In this document: positions 1 to 9,083 of the stretch, in pieces
How positions within the stretch are numbered: position 1 is the stretch's first letter
How the letters are laid out: the number at the start of each line of letters is the position of its first letter
NCBI RefSeq assembly: GCF_037892425.1
Contig: NZ_JBBKTT010000001.1
Span: 2,046,001-2,110,000 of the forward strand
Origin: Lacibacter sp. H375
Lineage (GTDB): Bacteria; Bacteroidota; Bacteroidia; Chitinophagales; Chitinophagaceae
Direction of reading: 5' to 3'
DNA length: 64,000 bases
Program-made: the position numbers and the translations under genes
The notes under the pieces: generated by a model
Told to the model about the DNA's origin: nothing
The model's input: only the letters and a program-made list of their open reading frames with translations
The model's database searches: none

Positions 1-1
1 T

Positions 2-412
2 TTGCGCATTGAAGAAAAACAAGCTGTTATAAAAACATCCGCATTGCCATTGCTTCCAATAGCCGATAAAACACAAATGACCCAGTTGTTTCAGAATCTG
101 TTGAGTAACGCTTTGAAATATTCGGGGGATAAACAGCCACACATTGAAATAAATGTGGAGGAGAGGGAAGATGAATGGTTGTTTTCGGTTAAGGATAATG
201 GAATTGGTTTCGATGAAAAATTTGCTGACAAGATATTTGTGATCTTTCAGCGTTTGCATAATAAAAGCGAGTATTCCGGAACAGGTATTGGCTTAGCCAT
301 TTGTAAAAAGATCATCGACAGGCATGGTGGTAGAATTTATGCAGATTCGGTTCCCGGTGAAGGAAGTACTTTTTGGTTTACAATTAAAAGACATCTCATT
401 TCCGGGCAATAA
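2..412 (+). CDS. Sensor histidine kinase, C-terminal ATPase domain (5' end outside window)
   Basis: Only the catalytic ATP-binding domain of a histidine kinase is present; the reading frame continues to the left of the window, so the TTG at base 2 is not a real start. In the visible 136 residues the N box (NLLSNALKY, 32-40), G1 box (DNGIGF, 65-70), an F-box region (IFQRLH) and G2 box (GTGIGLAI, 93-100) are all intact, so the domain should bind ATP. The pattern is that of PAS/phytochrome-type kinases. The stop lies 10 bases before a single-domain receiver gene of the Rcp1 type, which often partners this kinase class; that pairing is inferred from position. Confidence 0.9.
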   Translation: MRIEEKQAVIKTSALPLLPIADKTQMTQLFQNLLSNALKYSGDKQPHIEINVEEREDEWLFSVKDNGIGFDEKFADKIFVIFQRLHNKSEYSGTGIGLAICKKIIDRHGGRIYADSVPGEGSTFWFTIKRHLISGQ

Positions 413-422
413 ATAAATACTT

Positions 423-857
423 ATGAAAGAAGTGGAAGTTTTGTTGGTCGAAGATAACCAGGGAGATGATCTTCTCACGAGAGAAGCATTTTTTAGCTGG
501 GAGCTAAAGAATAGAATAGTGACATTGAAAGATGGCGAAGAGGCATTGCGTTATCTTAACCGTGAGCAACCATACAGCGATGTTTCGAAACCAGATCTGG
601 TGATACTTGATATCAATCTGCCAAAAATTGACGGGAAACAGGTGCTCAGATTTATCAAAACATGTGATAAGTTGAAGCATGTGCCTGTTGTTATTTTTTC
701 TTCGTCGGGTATGGAAAGTGACCTGGAGGAAATAAACGAATTAAATGCAGACTACTATTTGCAGAAGCCGGTTGATCTTGGTGGATATTTTGAAGCGATA
801 CAAACTATTCAGAATTTCTGGATGAACAATTTTAACGAGGGTTCCCATGAAGTATAA
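423..857 (+). CDS. Single-domain response regulator (Rcp1/CheY-like receiver)
   Basis: A 144-residue protein consisting of one receiver domain with no DNA-binding or enzymatic output. The acidic pocket is E10-D11, the phospho-acceptor is D63 (LVILDINLP), and the conserved lysine is in LQKPVDL. The motif VEDNQGDD near the N-terminus is typical of Rcp1-like receivers that take phosphate from phytochrome or PAS kinases. It follows the kinase fragment by 10 bases, and its last 11 bases overlap the start of the next gene, so the three are probably co-transcribed and the last two translationally coupled. It probably acts as a phosphate shuttle or sink; the true partner is not visible from sequence. 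Confidence 0.9.
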   Translation: MKEVEVLLVEDNQGDDLLTREAFFSWELKNRIVTLKDGEEALRYLNREQPYSDVSKPDLVILDINLPKIDGKQVLRFIKTCDKLKHVPVVIFSSSGMESDLEEINELNADYYLQKPVDLGGYFEAIQTIQNFWMNNFNEGSHEV

Positions 858-2673
858 TGATTTACATATTTTGATTGTGGATGATAATCCGGGAGATCAG
901 TTTCTTATTGCAGAGCTTCTGATGGATACATCTTTGCAGATATCTGCAATTGAAAAAGCATTGTCGGTGGAAGATGCCGCGGCATTGCTGCAACAGAAAC
1001 ATGTGGACATTGTATTGCTTGATCTTTCTTTGCCCGACTCAGACGGTATTGATACTTTTTTGCACGTAAACAAATATGCTGAAAACATTCCTGTTGTTAT
1101 TCTTTCGGGTTTAAATGATACCAATACAGCAACTGATGCCATTGCTTTAGGTGCCCAGGATTTTTTGATGAAAGGCGAGTTCAATGAAAAGCTGCTGGAG
1201 AAAACAATTCTTTACAGTATTGAACGGAAGAAGACATTACTTGAATTACGGTTTAGCAATGAACGTTATCAATTTGTAAGTAAGGCAACGAATGATCTTG
1301 TTTGGGATTGGGATGTGCTTAATAATAAAGTATATCGCAATGAAGAACAGTTTGTGAAGATCCTGAAACTTCCCGCTGAGCTTAGGAATGAAGGGAATGA
1401 ATTCTGGATTTCACGTATCCATCCCGATGAAGGTGATCTGAAAGGAAAGATCCTTGGCGGTCTTGAACGAAACAGAGCCGCAACCCATTTTGAGGAACAG
1501 TATCGTTTTTTAAGGGGCGATGGTGTATACATTCATGTGCTGGATAAAGGATTTGCCGTGAGGGATGAGCAGGGAAAAGTAACCCGTATTATCGGCTCGT
1601 TGCAGGATATTACCGAAAGTAAAAAATCTGAAGTACAATTAAGAGAGTCAGAAGAGAAATATAGATTATTCTTTAACAGTATACCCGCCAGTATATTTAT
1701 CTGGAACCTTGATAACTTAAGTATTCTTGAAGTAAACCAGGTAGCAAGTGAAAATTATGGTTACAGCAGGAAGGAGTTTTTAAGTATGAATATGCAGGAT
1801 TTGAGAAAGCAGGAAGATTGGGTAAGCTTTACAAGTTTTGTTAGCGAAGCAAAAAAAGATTCATTTACATCAGCAAGTCGCCTCTGGAAACACATCAATA
1901 AGCAGGGCGACGAAATGTATATGCAGATCGTTTCAAATAAAATTCAGTACAATAACCGCTCTGCTATAATGGCCATTGCTTCAAACGTAACAGAGAAAAT
2001 AAAACTGGAACGAAAGCTGGAGGAGGAACGACAAAAAATGGAGCAGGAAATTACAAGAGCTGTTATTGTTGCCCAGGAAAAGGAACGGGAAGAAATTGGA
2101 CGAGAACTGCATGATAATGTAAACCAGATATTGGCGAGCTCAAGATTATACCTGGGCCTGGTAAAAGAAAAAGGGGACGAGTATATATCCTACATTGACG
2201 AATCAGATGTGCTTATTCGAAATGCTATCCAGGAGATCCGTCATTTGTCGCATGCTTTAATACCGCCAGCCATGCAGGATGCCGATTTAGAAAAATCCAT
2301 CAACTCACTTATCAATGTTGTGCAGGAAGGAAGCGGAATAATTGTTTCGAAAGAAGTTTCAATTGTTGACAAAAGTATTATGTCAGAACAACTGAAGCTG
2401 ACTATCTATCGAATATTACAGGAACAGGTAAATAATATTCTCAAGTATTCAAAGGCATCTACTTTAGAAATTCAGTTGCTGCAGGCAGATTATAAGATCG
2501 TATTAAGAGTAAAAGATAATGGTGTTGGTTTCGATCCGGCACAAAAAACGGCCGGGGTTGGTTTGATGAATATCCGCACAAGAGCAGCATTACAGGGTGG
2601 AGAAGTAATAATGATCACATCTCCCGGTAATGGTTGCGAACTGCATGTTGAATTTAAACTGTTGTGCCAATAA
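847..2673 (+). CDS. Receiver-PAS-PAS-histidine kinase (NarX/HisKA_3 type)
   Basis: A 608-residue cytoplasmic hybrid with reversed domain order: receiver first, kinase last. The receiver covers about 1-125 (D12/D13, acceptor D59, lysine in LMKGE). Two PAS domains follow at about 138-258 and 267-390, then a HisKA_3 dimerisation helix with phospho-acceptor His422 (GRELHDN), then an ATPase domain with N box around EQVNNILKY and G1 box DNGVGFD (557-563). No membrane segment is visible. The start codon lies inside the preceding receiver gene. HisKA_3 kinases normally phosphorylate NarL/LuxR-type regulators; the only such regulator here is at 9084-9713, so the phosphate route may run there. That link is inference. 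Confidence 0.93.
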   Translation: MKYNDLHILIVDDNPGDQFLIAELLMDTSLQISAIEKALSVEDAAALLQQKHVDIVLLDLSLPDSDGIDTFLHVNKYAENIPVVILSGLNDTNTATDAIALGAQDFLMKGEFNEKLLEKTILYSIERKKTLLELRFSNERYQFVSKATNDLVWDWDVLNNKVYRNEEQFVKILKLPAELRNEGNEFWISRIHPDEGDLKGKILGGLERNRAATHFEEQYRFLRGDGVYIHVLDKGFAVRDEQGKVTRIIGSLQDITESKKSEVQLRESEEKYRLFFNSIPASIFIWNLDNLSILEVNQVASENYGYSRKEFLSMNMQDLRKQEDWVSFTSFVSEAKKDSFTSASRLWKHINKQGDEMYMQIVSNKIQYNNRSAIMAIASNVTEKIKLERKLEEERQKMEQEITRAVIVAQEKEREEIGRELHDNVNQILASSRLYLGLVKEKGDEYISYIDESDVLIRNAIQEIRHLSHALIPPAMQDADLEKSINSLINVVQEGSGIIVSKEVSIVDKSIMSEQLKLTIYRILQEQVNNILKYSKASTLEIQLLQADYKIVLRVKDNGVGFDPAQKTAGVGLMNIRTRAALQGGEVIMITSPGNGCELHVEFKLLCQ

Positions 2674-2704
2674 AAAACCCGGCTGCCATTAAAGCGGTGC
2701 CGGG
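2671..2704 (-). terminator. Rho-independent terminator reading leftwards
   Basis: CCCGGC (2678-2683) pairs with GCCGGG (2699-2704). On the minus strand the stem is followed by a run of six T; on the plus strand it has no T-tract. It therefore fits the end of a minus-strand transcript, which supports a small minus-strand gene just to its right, rather than termination of the kinase gene alone. Confidence 0.65.
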
Positions 2705-2730
2705 CTTAACGTTTCCTTGCAACAGGAATT

Positions 2731-2852
2731 CTAGTTTTCAGGGGTAGGATCATCAATCATCATTCTTATCATCATCAAAACTTTTTTTGTCGTCACAGGT
2801 TGGATAGTTGTGGTTTCAAAGGCCTTAGGAAAATAAGATTTCTTTTTGCCAT
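2731..2852 (-). pseudogene. Possible small minus-strand gene of about 40 codons with a one-base frameshift
   Basis: Reading leftwards, an ATG at 2852-2850 begins Met-Ala-Lys and then goes out of frame at a run of five A (2847-2843 on the minus strand). In the next frame a protein-like stretch continues to TAG at 2733-2731, ending MIDDPTPEN. The span is 122 bases, exactly one base short of 41 codons, so one extra A in the run would give an uninterrupted 40-residue peptide (MAKKKSYFPKAF...). A minus-strand terminator with a T-tract follows 27 bases after the stop. Either this is a recently broken small gene, a sequencing error in a homopolymer, or chance. I do not recognise the peptide and assign no function. 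Confidence 0.4.
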
Positions 2853-2975
2853 CTTTTATAGTTCAGGTATTTCAGTAATCGTATTATTCGTTTTATAGTA
2901 CAAAGAGACAAATTTTGAAGGCCACATGAAATAGAATGTAAGCCTATCTTATGGTCAGTAATAGTGCGGAAAGTT

Positions 2976-2993
2976 TGTAGTTAAAAGTCTACA
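2976..2993. promoter_or_regulatory. Dyad TGTAGTTAAAAGTCTACA, copy 1 of 3
   Basis: TGTAG and CTACA form an inverted repeat with an 8-base AT-rich spacer. The same half-sites and the same TTA start of the spacer occur twice more near 9720-9759. Palindromes of this size with two half-sites about one helical turn and a half apart are usual for dimeric LuxR/NarL-type regulators, and one such regulator lies in the same island (9084-9713). Binding is inferred, not shown. The copy lies 124 bases upstream of the possible small minus-strand gene and about 310 bases upstream of the kinase at 3303. Confidence 0.5.
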
Positions 2994-3302
2994 TAGATAA
3001 TTTTTTCGCTAAGTGTTTGAGGTCATTTCAGAATAGCTTTAATAGTTATTGGTGTAAACCATTAGCAGATGAGAAACTTTCGCTTCGTTTCTCCTAATTT
3101 TAAGACTAAAAAAGAGAGAACGGGAAGAAAATTGCTATTTTGTACAAAGAAGCATAAACAGGAAAAACTGAAAAAAGAGCAGCCTCGCTAAGCATAATCC
3201 ATCCTCCTATGAATAAATCTAAAAGCTCTTACAGCAAATCTAAACGTTTCAAAAAGCCTTGAATAACTAAATTAAACGCACCAAACTTATTGTTTAACTA
3301 CA

Positions 3303-6300
3303 ATGCCCGGAGTTGCCAAGAATGTTGATGTTATGCAAATGGTTCAATCCATATTAGTCATAGAAGATAATGAAGGCGACTTCTTTTTAATTAAAGAAGC
3401 GCTCGAGTCGGGAGGTATAAAAACCGGTGAAATCATTAACGTGTCAAACTTCAAGCATGTTCGTGAAAAGGCGACTACCATTTCTCCTTCACTTATTTTT
3501 CTTGATCTTGTAATGCCCGACAGTTATGGCTTGCCTGCGTTGGCAGAGATCAATCAACTTTTTCCAACTGCACCCATTATTATCATAAGTGGTATTAATG
3601 ATCTGCAGCTGGCGCTCGATGCTTTGCAAAGGGGTGCCCAGGATTATTTGGTGAAAGGCGAGTTTGATGATACAATACTTTCCCGCAGCATCCAGTATAG
3701 TATCGAACGTAAGAAAAATGAACTGGCACTAATCGAAAGCGAAAACCGCTTACGCACCATCCTTAATACCGATCCTGAATGTATTAAACTCATGGGCCGT
3801 AATTGTGAGTTGTTTGAAATTAATAAGGCAGGCATGGAGATGGTTGAGATCGATGATTTTGAAACTGTAAGAGGTAAGTCAATACTTGCAGTTGTGGCGC
3901 CTGTATTTCAGGAGCAGGCTGCCAAAATGGTGGCAGAAGCATTTGAAGGCAAGTCTGGTTTAATGGAATTTGAGATGCATACGTTAAAAGGGAAAAAACG
4001 TTGGTGCGAGATCAATATTGTTCCCTACCTGAATGCAGAAGGTAAGATCGTGCATGCGTTAGGTGTAACACGAGATGTAACGGTAAGAAAAAAGAAGGAA
4101 GAAGAATTACGCAGCAGTGAAGATATCCGCAAGCTTATAATGGACTCAGCTCTTGATGCCATTATTTGTATAGATAAGGATGAAGTGATCTTTACCTGGA
4201 ATCCCCAGGCTGAGGAGATTTTTGGATGGAAAGAGCAAGAAGCTATTGGCAAAAAACTTTCATCGTTGGTTATCCACAAACGTTATCATTCCAAACATCG
4301 TAATGGGTTTGCCAATTACCATGCAACTGGTAACAGCCCTGTACTTAATAAAGTAATGGTATTGCCAGCTGTGCGTTCAGATGGCAGAGAGTTTATGGCA
4401 GAGCTGCTTATAAGAGAAATTAAAAATGGTGATGATTTCTTTTTATGCACTTACGTACGTGATGTTACAGAACGTATTAATTCAGAAAAAGAATTAAAGC
4501 AGTCAAACAGTCGTTTTCAGCGTATCACCAGCACCACTAATGATGCTGTTTGGGAGTGGGACCTGCAAGCCAATAGTCTTTGGTGTAATGAAATGCATCA
4601 ACAGTTATATGGATTAACTATGGAAGACCCTGTGCCTGTTAAAGCTGAATGGGTAGCCCGTATTCATCCAGAAGACCGTTATCCCATTCTTAAAATGCAG
4701 GACGATGCATTGGCATCAGATACCAATGTGTTCATATCTGAATATCGTTTTCGTGCTGGCAAAGGAAGTGACTATAAATATATTTTCGACAGATGTTATA
4801 TTACCCGTAATGAAAATAACGAACCCATACTCATGACAGGTAGTATGATGGATATAACAGAACGCAAACTGGCGGAAGAAAATATCATTCATTCTAATCA
4901 ACGGTTCGAACTTATTGCCAAAACCACGAACGATGCTGTTTGGGAAACGAATCTGGAAACAGGTGTGTCGTGGGGAAATGAAATGCACCAGAAGCTGTAT
5001 GGGTTAACACTGGAAAATGAAATACCCGATTTTGAAGCATGGAAAATGCATTTACATCCCGATGACAGGGGCTGGGTGATTAAGAGCTTAGATGATGCAC
5101 TGGCTTCAACAGAGAATACCTGGATCACCGAGTACCGGTTTATAAAATCATCAGGCGAAATTGTTACGGTTTACGATCGTACCTATATCGTTCGTAATGC
5201 AGATGGTAAACCTGTTCGTATGATGGGTAGTATGATGGATATTACCGAGCGTAAAAAAGCTGAGGACGCTTTATTACAAAGTGAAGAAAAATACCGCACT
5301 TTGGTTGAGCAGGCAACAGATGGAATTTTTATTGCCGACCAAACTGGCAAGTTCGTGATCGTTAACTCGGCGGGTTTAAAACTATCTCAATATACCGAAG
5401 AGGAACTTTCAACACTCACCATCTACGACCTTTCAGATCCCGAAGAACTCAAAACAAATCCGTTCAGGTTCGAAGAAATGAAAAGTGAGCAGGGAGCAAG
5501 GAGCGAACGGAGGTTAAAACGAAAAGATGGATCCATTGTAGATATTGAGATCAACGCAAAGTTTTTATCAGACGGAAGGTTTCTTGCATTTATCAGGAAT
5601 ATTACAGAACGTAAGAAAGCCGAGAATGAACTAAACAGTTCGTACAGGGCCATCAGGAAACTTACTTCCCACTTGCAGAATGCAAGGGAAGAAGAGCGTA
5701 CACACATAGCCCGTGAAATTCACGATGAGTTAGGGCAACAGCTAACCGTATTAAAAATGGATATGTCGTGGTTAACTAAAAAAATAAAACAACTTGAAAG
5801 CCAGCAGTTGAATGATAAGGCTGCTGAAATTGTGCAGATGCTGAACGATACAGTAAATACGGTGCGTCGCATCTCATCTGATCTGCGACCGGTTTTGCTC
5901 GATGATCTCGGGTTGGCAGCGGCAGTTGAATGGCATCTGATGGAGTTTGGGAAACGTTCAGGAATAAAAACGGAATTTTTTACGATTGAATCTGCTATAG
6001 AAATTCCAAGACCAATTGCAACTGGTCTTTTCAGAATCTACCAGGAGAGTATTACAAACATTGCCAGGCATTCAGAAGCAACAGAAGTGATGGTGGAATT
6101 GTTTGTAGAAGATAAAGAGGTTACAATGGCCATTTCAGATAACGGTAAAGGATTCGATGTAACCAGTATTGGCAAAAAGAAAACATTAGGCGTATTGGGT
6201 ATGCAGGAACGCACGGTTATGATGGGAGGCACGTTCAGAATAAAACGCAACCCTGTGAAGGGTATGAAAGTAGAGGTGCATGTGCCGGTTTTACATGATG

Positions 6301-6317
6301 AAGTACTTGATTATTGA
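3303..6317 (+). CDS. Receiver-(PAS)5-histidine kinase (HisKA_3 type)
   Basis: A 1,004-residue soluble hybrid kinase. An N-terminal receiver (about 14-130; E21/D22, acceptor D68, lysine in LVKGE) is followed by five PAS domains at roughly 142-255, 273-395, 400-525, 530-655 and 660-780. The third and fourth are close copies: both begin TTNDAVWE and share NEMHQ-LYGLT and the ending MTGSMMDITER/MMGSMMDITER, so one arose by recent tandem duplication. The HisKA_3 helix has His807 (REIHDELGQ), and the ATPase domain has D946 in DNGKGFD. An internal Met at residue 11 could be the real start; both keep the receiver intact. It probably integrates several ligands or redox cues and phosphorylates a LuxR-type regulator; signals are unknown. 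Confidence 0.93.
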   Translation: MPGVAKNVDVMQMVQSILVIEDNEGDFFLIKEALESGGIKTGEIINVSNFKHVREKATTISPSLIFLDLVMPDSYGLPALAEINQLFPTAPIIIISGINDLQLALDALQRGAQDYLVKGEFDDTILSRSIQYSIERKKNELALIESENRLRTILNTDPECIKLMGRNCELFEINKAGMEMVEIDDFETVRGKSILAVVAPVFQEQAAKMVAEAFEGKSGLMEFEMHTLKGKKRWCEINIVPYLNAEGKIVHALGVTRDVTVRKKKEEELRSSEDIRKLIMDSALDAIICIDKDEVIFTWNPQAEEIFGWKEQEAIGKKLSSLVIHKRYHSKHRNGFANYHATGNSPVLNKVMVLPAVRSDGREFMAELLIREIKNGDDFFLCTYVRDVTERINSEKELKQSNSRFQRITSTTNDAVWEWDLQANSLWCNEMHQQLYGLTMEDPVPVKAEWVARIHPEDRYPILKMQDDALASDTNVFISEYRFRAGKGSDYKYIFDRCYITRNENNEPILMTGSMMDITERKLAEENIIHSNQRFELIAKTTNDAVWETNLETGVSWGNEMHQKLYGLTLENEIPDFEAWKMHLHPDDRGWVIKSLDDALASTENTWITEYRFIKSSGEIVTVYDRTYIVRNADGKPVRMMGSMMDITERKKAEDALLQSEEKYRTLVEQATDGIFIADQTGKFVIVNSAGLKLSQYTEEELSTLTIYDLSDPEELKTNPFRFEEMKSEQGARSERRLKRKDGSIVDIEINAKFLSDGRFLAFIRNITERKKAENELNSSYRAIRKLTSHLQNAREEERTHIAREIHDELGQQLTVLKMDMSWLTKKIKQLESQQLNDKAAEIVQMLNDTVNTVRRISSDLRPVLLDDLGLAAAVEWHLMEFGKRSGIKTEFFTIESAIEIPRPIATGLFRIYQESITNIARHSEATEVMVELFVEDKEVTMAISDNGKGFDVTSIGKKKTLGVLGMQERTVMMGGTFRIKRNPVKGMKVEVHVPVLHDEVLDY

Positions 6318-6372
6318 AGAACCCTCTCTAAATAATACGAATGGAGATAATTAAACGAAAACAGAAAGATAA

Positions 6373-9054
6373 ATGAGTCGATTTGCGCCCGATCCTGACT
6401 TGCAGCAACGGCTGGTCAAAAGATCGCTTATCATGTTAACGGTAATATTTGTCATTAGCCTGCTTTCTTTTGCCGGCTGGGTATTCTCTGTTGAATGGCT
6501 CAAGCATCCCATTAGTGGATTGGTAGCTATGAATCCTCTTACATCTCTCTGTTTTGTAACCTTGGTTATTGCGCTTCGGTTTAAGTTGAAACATAAAGAC
6601 AACCGACGCAAGCTATTGATCGCCCATGGTATTACCTCAATAGTTTTTGTAATTACTTTTTCGAAAATTTTAGCAAGTGCGATGGGATGGGAATACCCTC
6701 TCGATCAATTGATGTTTGCAGACAAAGTAAACACGGATGCTGTTGGTGGATTTACAAACAGAATGGCGCCAAACACAGCATTTTGTTTTAGTTTATTAGC
6801 TGTTGTTGCTTTATTCTTTCATAAAAATGATCGTTTTTTTCTGATAATAACGCAGGCCGCAAATGTTATTGCGTTAATGGTTGCTGTGTTTTCAATACTT
6901 GGTTACATATTCGGTGCGCAGGAGTTTTATGAAGTGCAGAACTATATACCCATGGCACTTAGTTCCGGCATCTGCTTTTTTTTGCTTTCTCTTGCAACAT
7001 TATTTGCATCACCTGGCAATGGAATTATGCAACAATTAACAAGTAAATTTAGTGGCAGTTACATTGCGTGGAGACTGTTTGTTCCTGCATTTATTTTACC
7101 AGTATTAATTGGGTTATTCCGTGTATGGGGGCAACGTTCTGGTTTATATAACCTTGAATTTGGTTCTGCTTTATTTGTCACCAGCATGATCTTCTTTTTT
7201 CTTTCGCTTATTTGGGTAAATACGTTGCTGCTTAATCGTCGTGAACAAAGCCAGGAGGAAATTATTGCGGAAAAAAATTACCTGGCCAATCTTGTTGAAC
7301 AAACCAGCGATGCAATTTTGTCAACAGATTCTTTCCTGAACATTGTGAGCTGGAACAAAGGGGCAGAAGAGATCTACGGATATAAAAAAGAAGATGTACT
7401 GGGTAAACCCATGGGCTCATTTCTGAAAAGCACACTCGACCCGGAAACGTCTCAAAAACTTCTTGCTGACCTGAATAAGAGAGGTTATTATAATGCTGAG
7501 TATGTTTTTTTCAATAAACAGCAGCAACCAGTTAATGTACAGGCCTCTGTTACAGTATTAAAAAACCAGGAACAGGAAATCACTGGCTATGTTGCCGTTC
7601 ATCGTGATATTTCGGAACGAAAGCTGCTTGAAAAGCAACTTCAGGAATTTAATCAGCAACTGGAAATACAGGTTCAGGAAAAAACAGCAGAGCTTCGTAA
7701 TGTGTTCGAGCGTATATCTGATGCGTTTATTGGCATCGATAATGACTACAAGGTTGTGTACGTGAATAAAAAAGCAGAGATGCTTTTCAATATCAATTCA
7801 ACTAGCCTAACCAACACTTCTGTTTACGAACTCTTTTCAACCAGTGAAGGCGAAGTTGAAAATGCTATTAGTGAAACGTTCAAATCACGTGAATATATTT
7901 ATCTCGACACTTGGCTTGCACGTTTTCAAAAGTGGTTTGAAATAAATATTTATCCATCGCCATCGGGACTCTCCATTTATATCAGGGATATAACAATTCG
8001 GAAAAAGGCATTGCTGGAGTTAAATGCAAGCGAGGAGAAGTATCGTCTATTTTTTGAAAACAGCATGGATGGTATTTTACTTACCGATGGTAAGGGCAAT
8101 ATTTTTTCGGCCAATAAAGCAGCCACAGAAATTTTTGGGATGTCAGAAGAGGAAATATGCCGAGGCGGACGAACAGCTATACTTGACGAAACTGATCCTA
8201 ACTGGCCTGAATTTTTTAATGCAAGGAACAAATGGGGCAAAGCACAAGGTGAGTTGCGGCATTTCAGGAAAGATGGCTCCACGTTTTTAGCTGAGATCAC
8301 ATCAGTAAAGTTCAAAACTGCGGCGGGTGATGAGCAAACAAATACCATCATTCGTGACATTACAGAACGAAAGCGGGCTGAAGAAGAACTGAACGAATCG
8401 TACCAGCAAATACGTCGGTTAACTGCCTATCTGCAGAAAGTACGGGAAGATGAACGGGCTAACATTGCCCGTGAGATTCATGACGAGCTGGGTCAACAGC
8501 TAACGGTTATGAAGATGGATATTTCATGGACGAAGAAAAAATTAAAATCTGGTGATGTAGAACCGTTACCTGCTAAAATGGATGAGATACAGGAAATTAT
8601 TGATGGAACGGTTGCTACGGTGCGGCGAATTGCAACAGATCTGCGGCCAAGTTTGCTCGATGATATCGGCCTTATTGCGGCAATTGAGTGGGAGGTTGAC
8701 ATGTTTGCCAAACGTACCGGCATAAAAGTGAACATGCAAAAACCTGATGCTTTGGTTGAGATACCAACTGAATATGTTACGGGGTTGTTCCGTATATTAC
8801 AGGAGTCACTAACTAATATTATTCGTCATTCTTCTGCCACTCAAGTAGATATACATTTGATAAATCAGAACAATGAATTTATTTTGTACATTGAGGATAA
8901 TGGCACAGGTTTCGACATGAATACTTTAGCGGGAAAGAAAACACTGGGTTTGCTGGGGATGAAAGAACGAACTGCTATGATGCAGGGTTTTTTTGTCATT
9001 AAAAGCGAACCTTCTAAAGGAACAAAATTGGAAGTCCGGGTACCATTAATTTAA
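6373..9054 (+). CDS. Membrane-anchored PAS-PAS-PAS histidine kinase (HisKA_3 type)
   Basis: An 893-residue kinase with an N-terminal membrane sensor of about seven or eight hydrophobic helices (roughly residues 16-285), with no large outer loop, so it resembles MASE-type integral sensors rather than periplasmic ligand-binding ones. Three PAS domains follow (about 305-410, 430-535, 545-665), with a short coiled coil after the first. The HisKA_3 helix has His703 (REIHDELGQQ), and the ATPase domain has D842 (DNGTGFD) and LGLLGMKERTAMM. Its kinase core is very close to that of the 1,004-residue kinase just upstream, indicating duplication. It lies 29 bases before the LuxR-type regulator, its most likely phosphorylation target. 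Confidence 0.93.
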   Translation: MSRFAPDPDLQQRLVKRSLIMLTVIFVISLLSFAGWVFSVEWLKHPISGLVAMNPLTSLCFVTLVIALRFKLKHKDNRRKLLIAHGITSIVFVITFSKILASAMGWEYPLDQLMFADKVNTDAVGGFTNRMAPNTAFCFSLLAVVALFFHKNDRFFLIITQAANVIALMVAVFSILGYIFGAQEFYEVQNYIPMALSSGICFFLLSLATLFASPGNGIMQQLTSKFSGSYIAWRLFVPAFILPVLIGLFRVWGQRSGLYNLEFGSALFVTSMIFFFLSLIWVNTLLLNRREQSQEEIIAEKNYLANLVEQTSDAILSTDSFLNIVSWNKGAEEIYGYKKEDVLGKPMGSFLKSTLDPETSQKLLADLNKRGYYNAEYVFFNKQQQPVNVQASVTVLKNQEQEITGYVAVHRDISERKLLEKQLQEFNQQLEIQVQEKTAELRNVFERISDAFIGIDNDYKVVYVNKKAEMLFNINSTSLTNTSVYELFSTSEGEVENAISETFKSREYIYLDTWLARFQKWFEINIYPSPSGLSIYIRDITIRKKALLELNASEEKYRLFFENSMDGILLTDGKGNIFSANKAATEIFGMSEEEICRGGRTAILDETDPNWPEFFNARNKWGKAQGELRHFRKDGSTFLAEITSVKFKTAAGDEQTNTIIRDITERKRAEEELNESYQQIRRLTAYLQKVREDERANIAREIHDELGQQLTVMKMDISWTKKKLKSGDVEPLPAKMDEIQEIIDGTVATVRRIATDLRPSLLDDIGLIAAIEWEVDMFAKRTGIKVNMQKPDALVEIPTEYVTGLFRILQESLTNIIRHSSATQVDIHLINQNNEFILYIEDNGTGFDMNTLAGKKTLGLLGMKERTAMMQGFFVIKSEPSKGTKLEVRVPLI

Positions 9055-9083
9055 TTGCAACCTAATTATCCAGAAACGTCGTT

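Larger units (their letters stand above)
2674..3302. other. Long intergenic region inside the signalling island
   Basis: This 629-base gap holds, from left to right, a minus-strand terminator, the possible broken small gene (2731-2852), one copy of a TGTAG...CTACA dyad (2976-2993), and a 7-bp stem with a 9-base loop (GAGAAAC 3071-3077 with GTTTCTC 3087-3093). A 17-codon open frame at 3209-3262 is too short to support. The large kinase at 3303 probably has its own promoter here, but no clear TAnnTTTG box with a spaced TTG was found. Confidence 0.6.

Noticed and set aside
3209-3262. 17-codon open frame MNKSKSSYSKSKRFKKP before the 3303 kinase
   Set aside because: Very short, no ribosome-binding or promoter support, Lys/Ser composition only.
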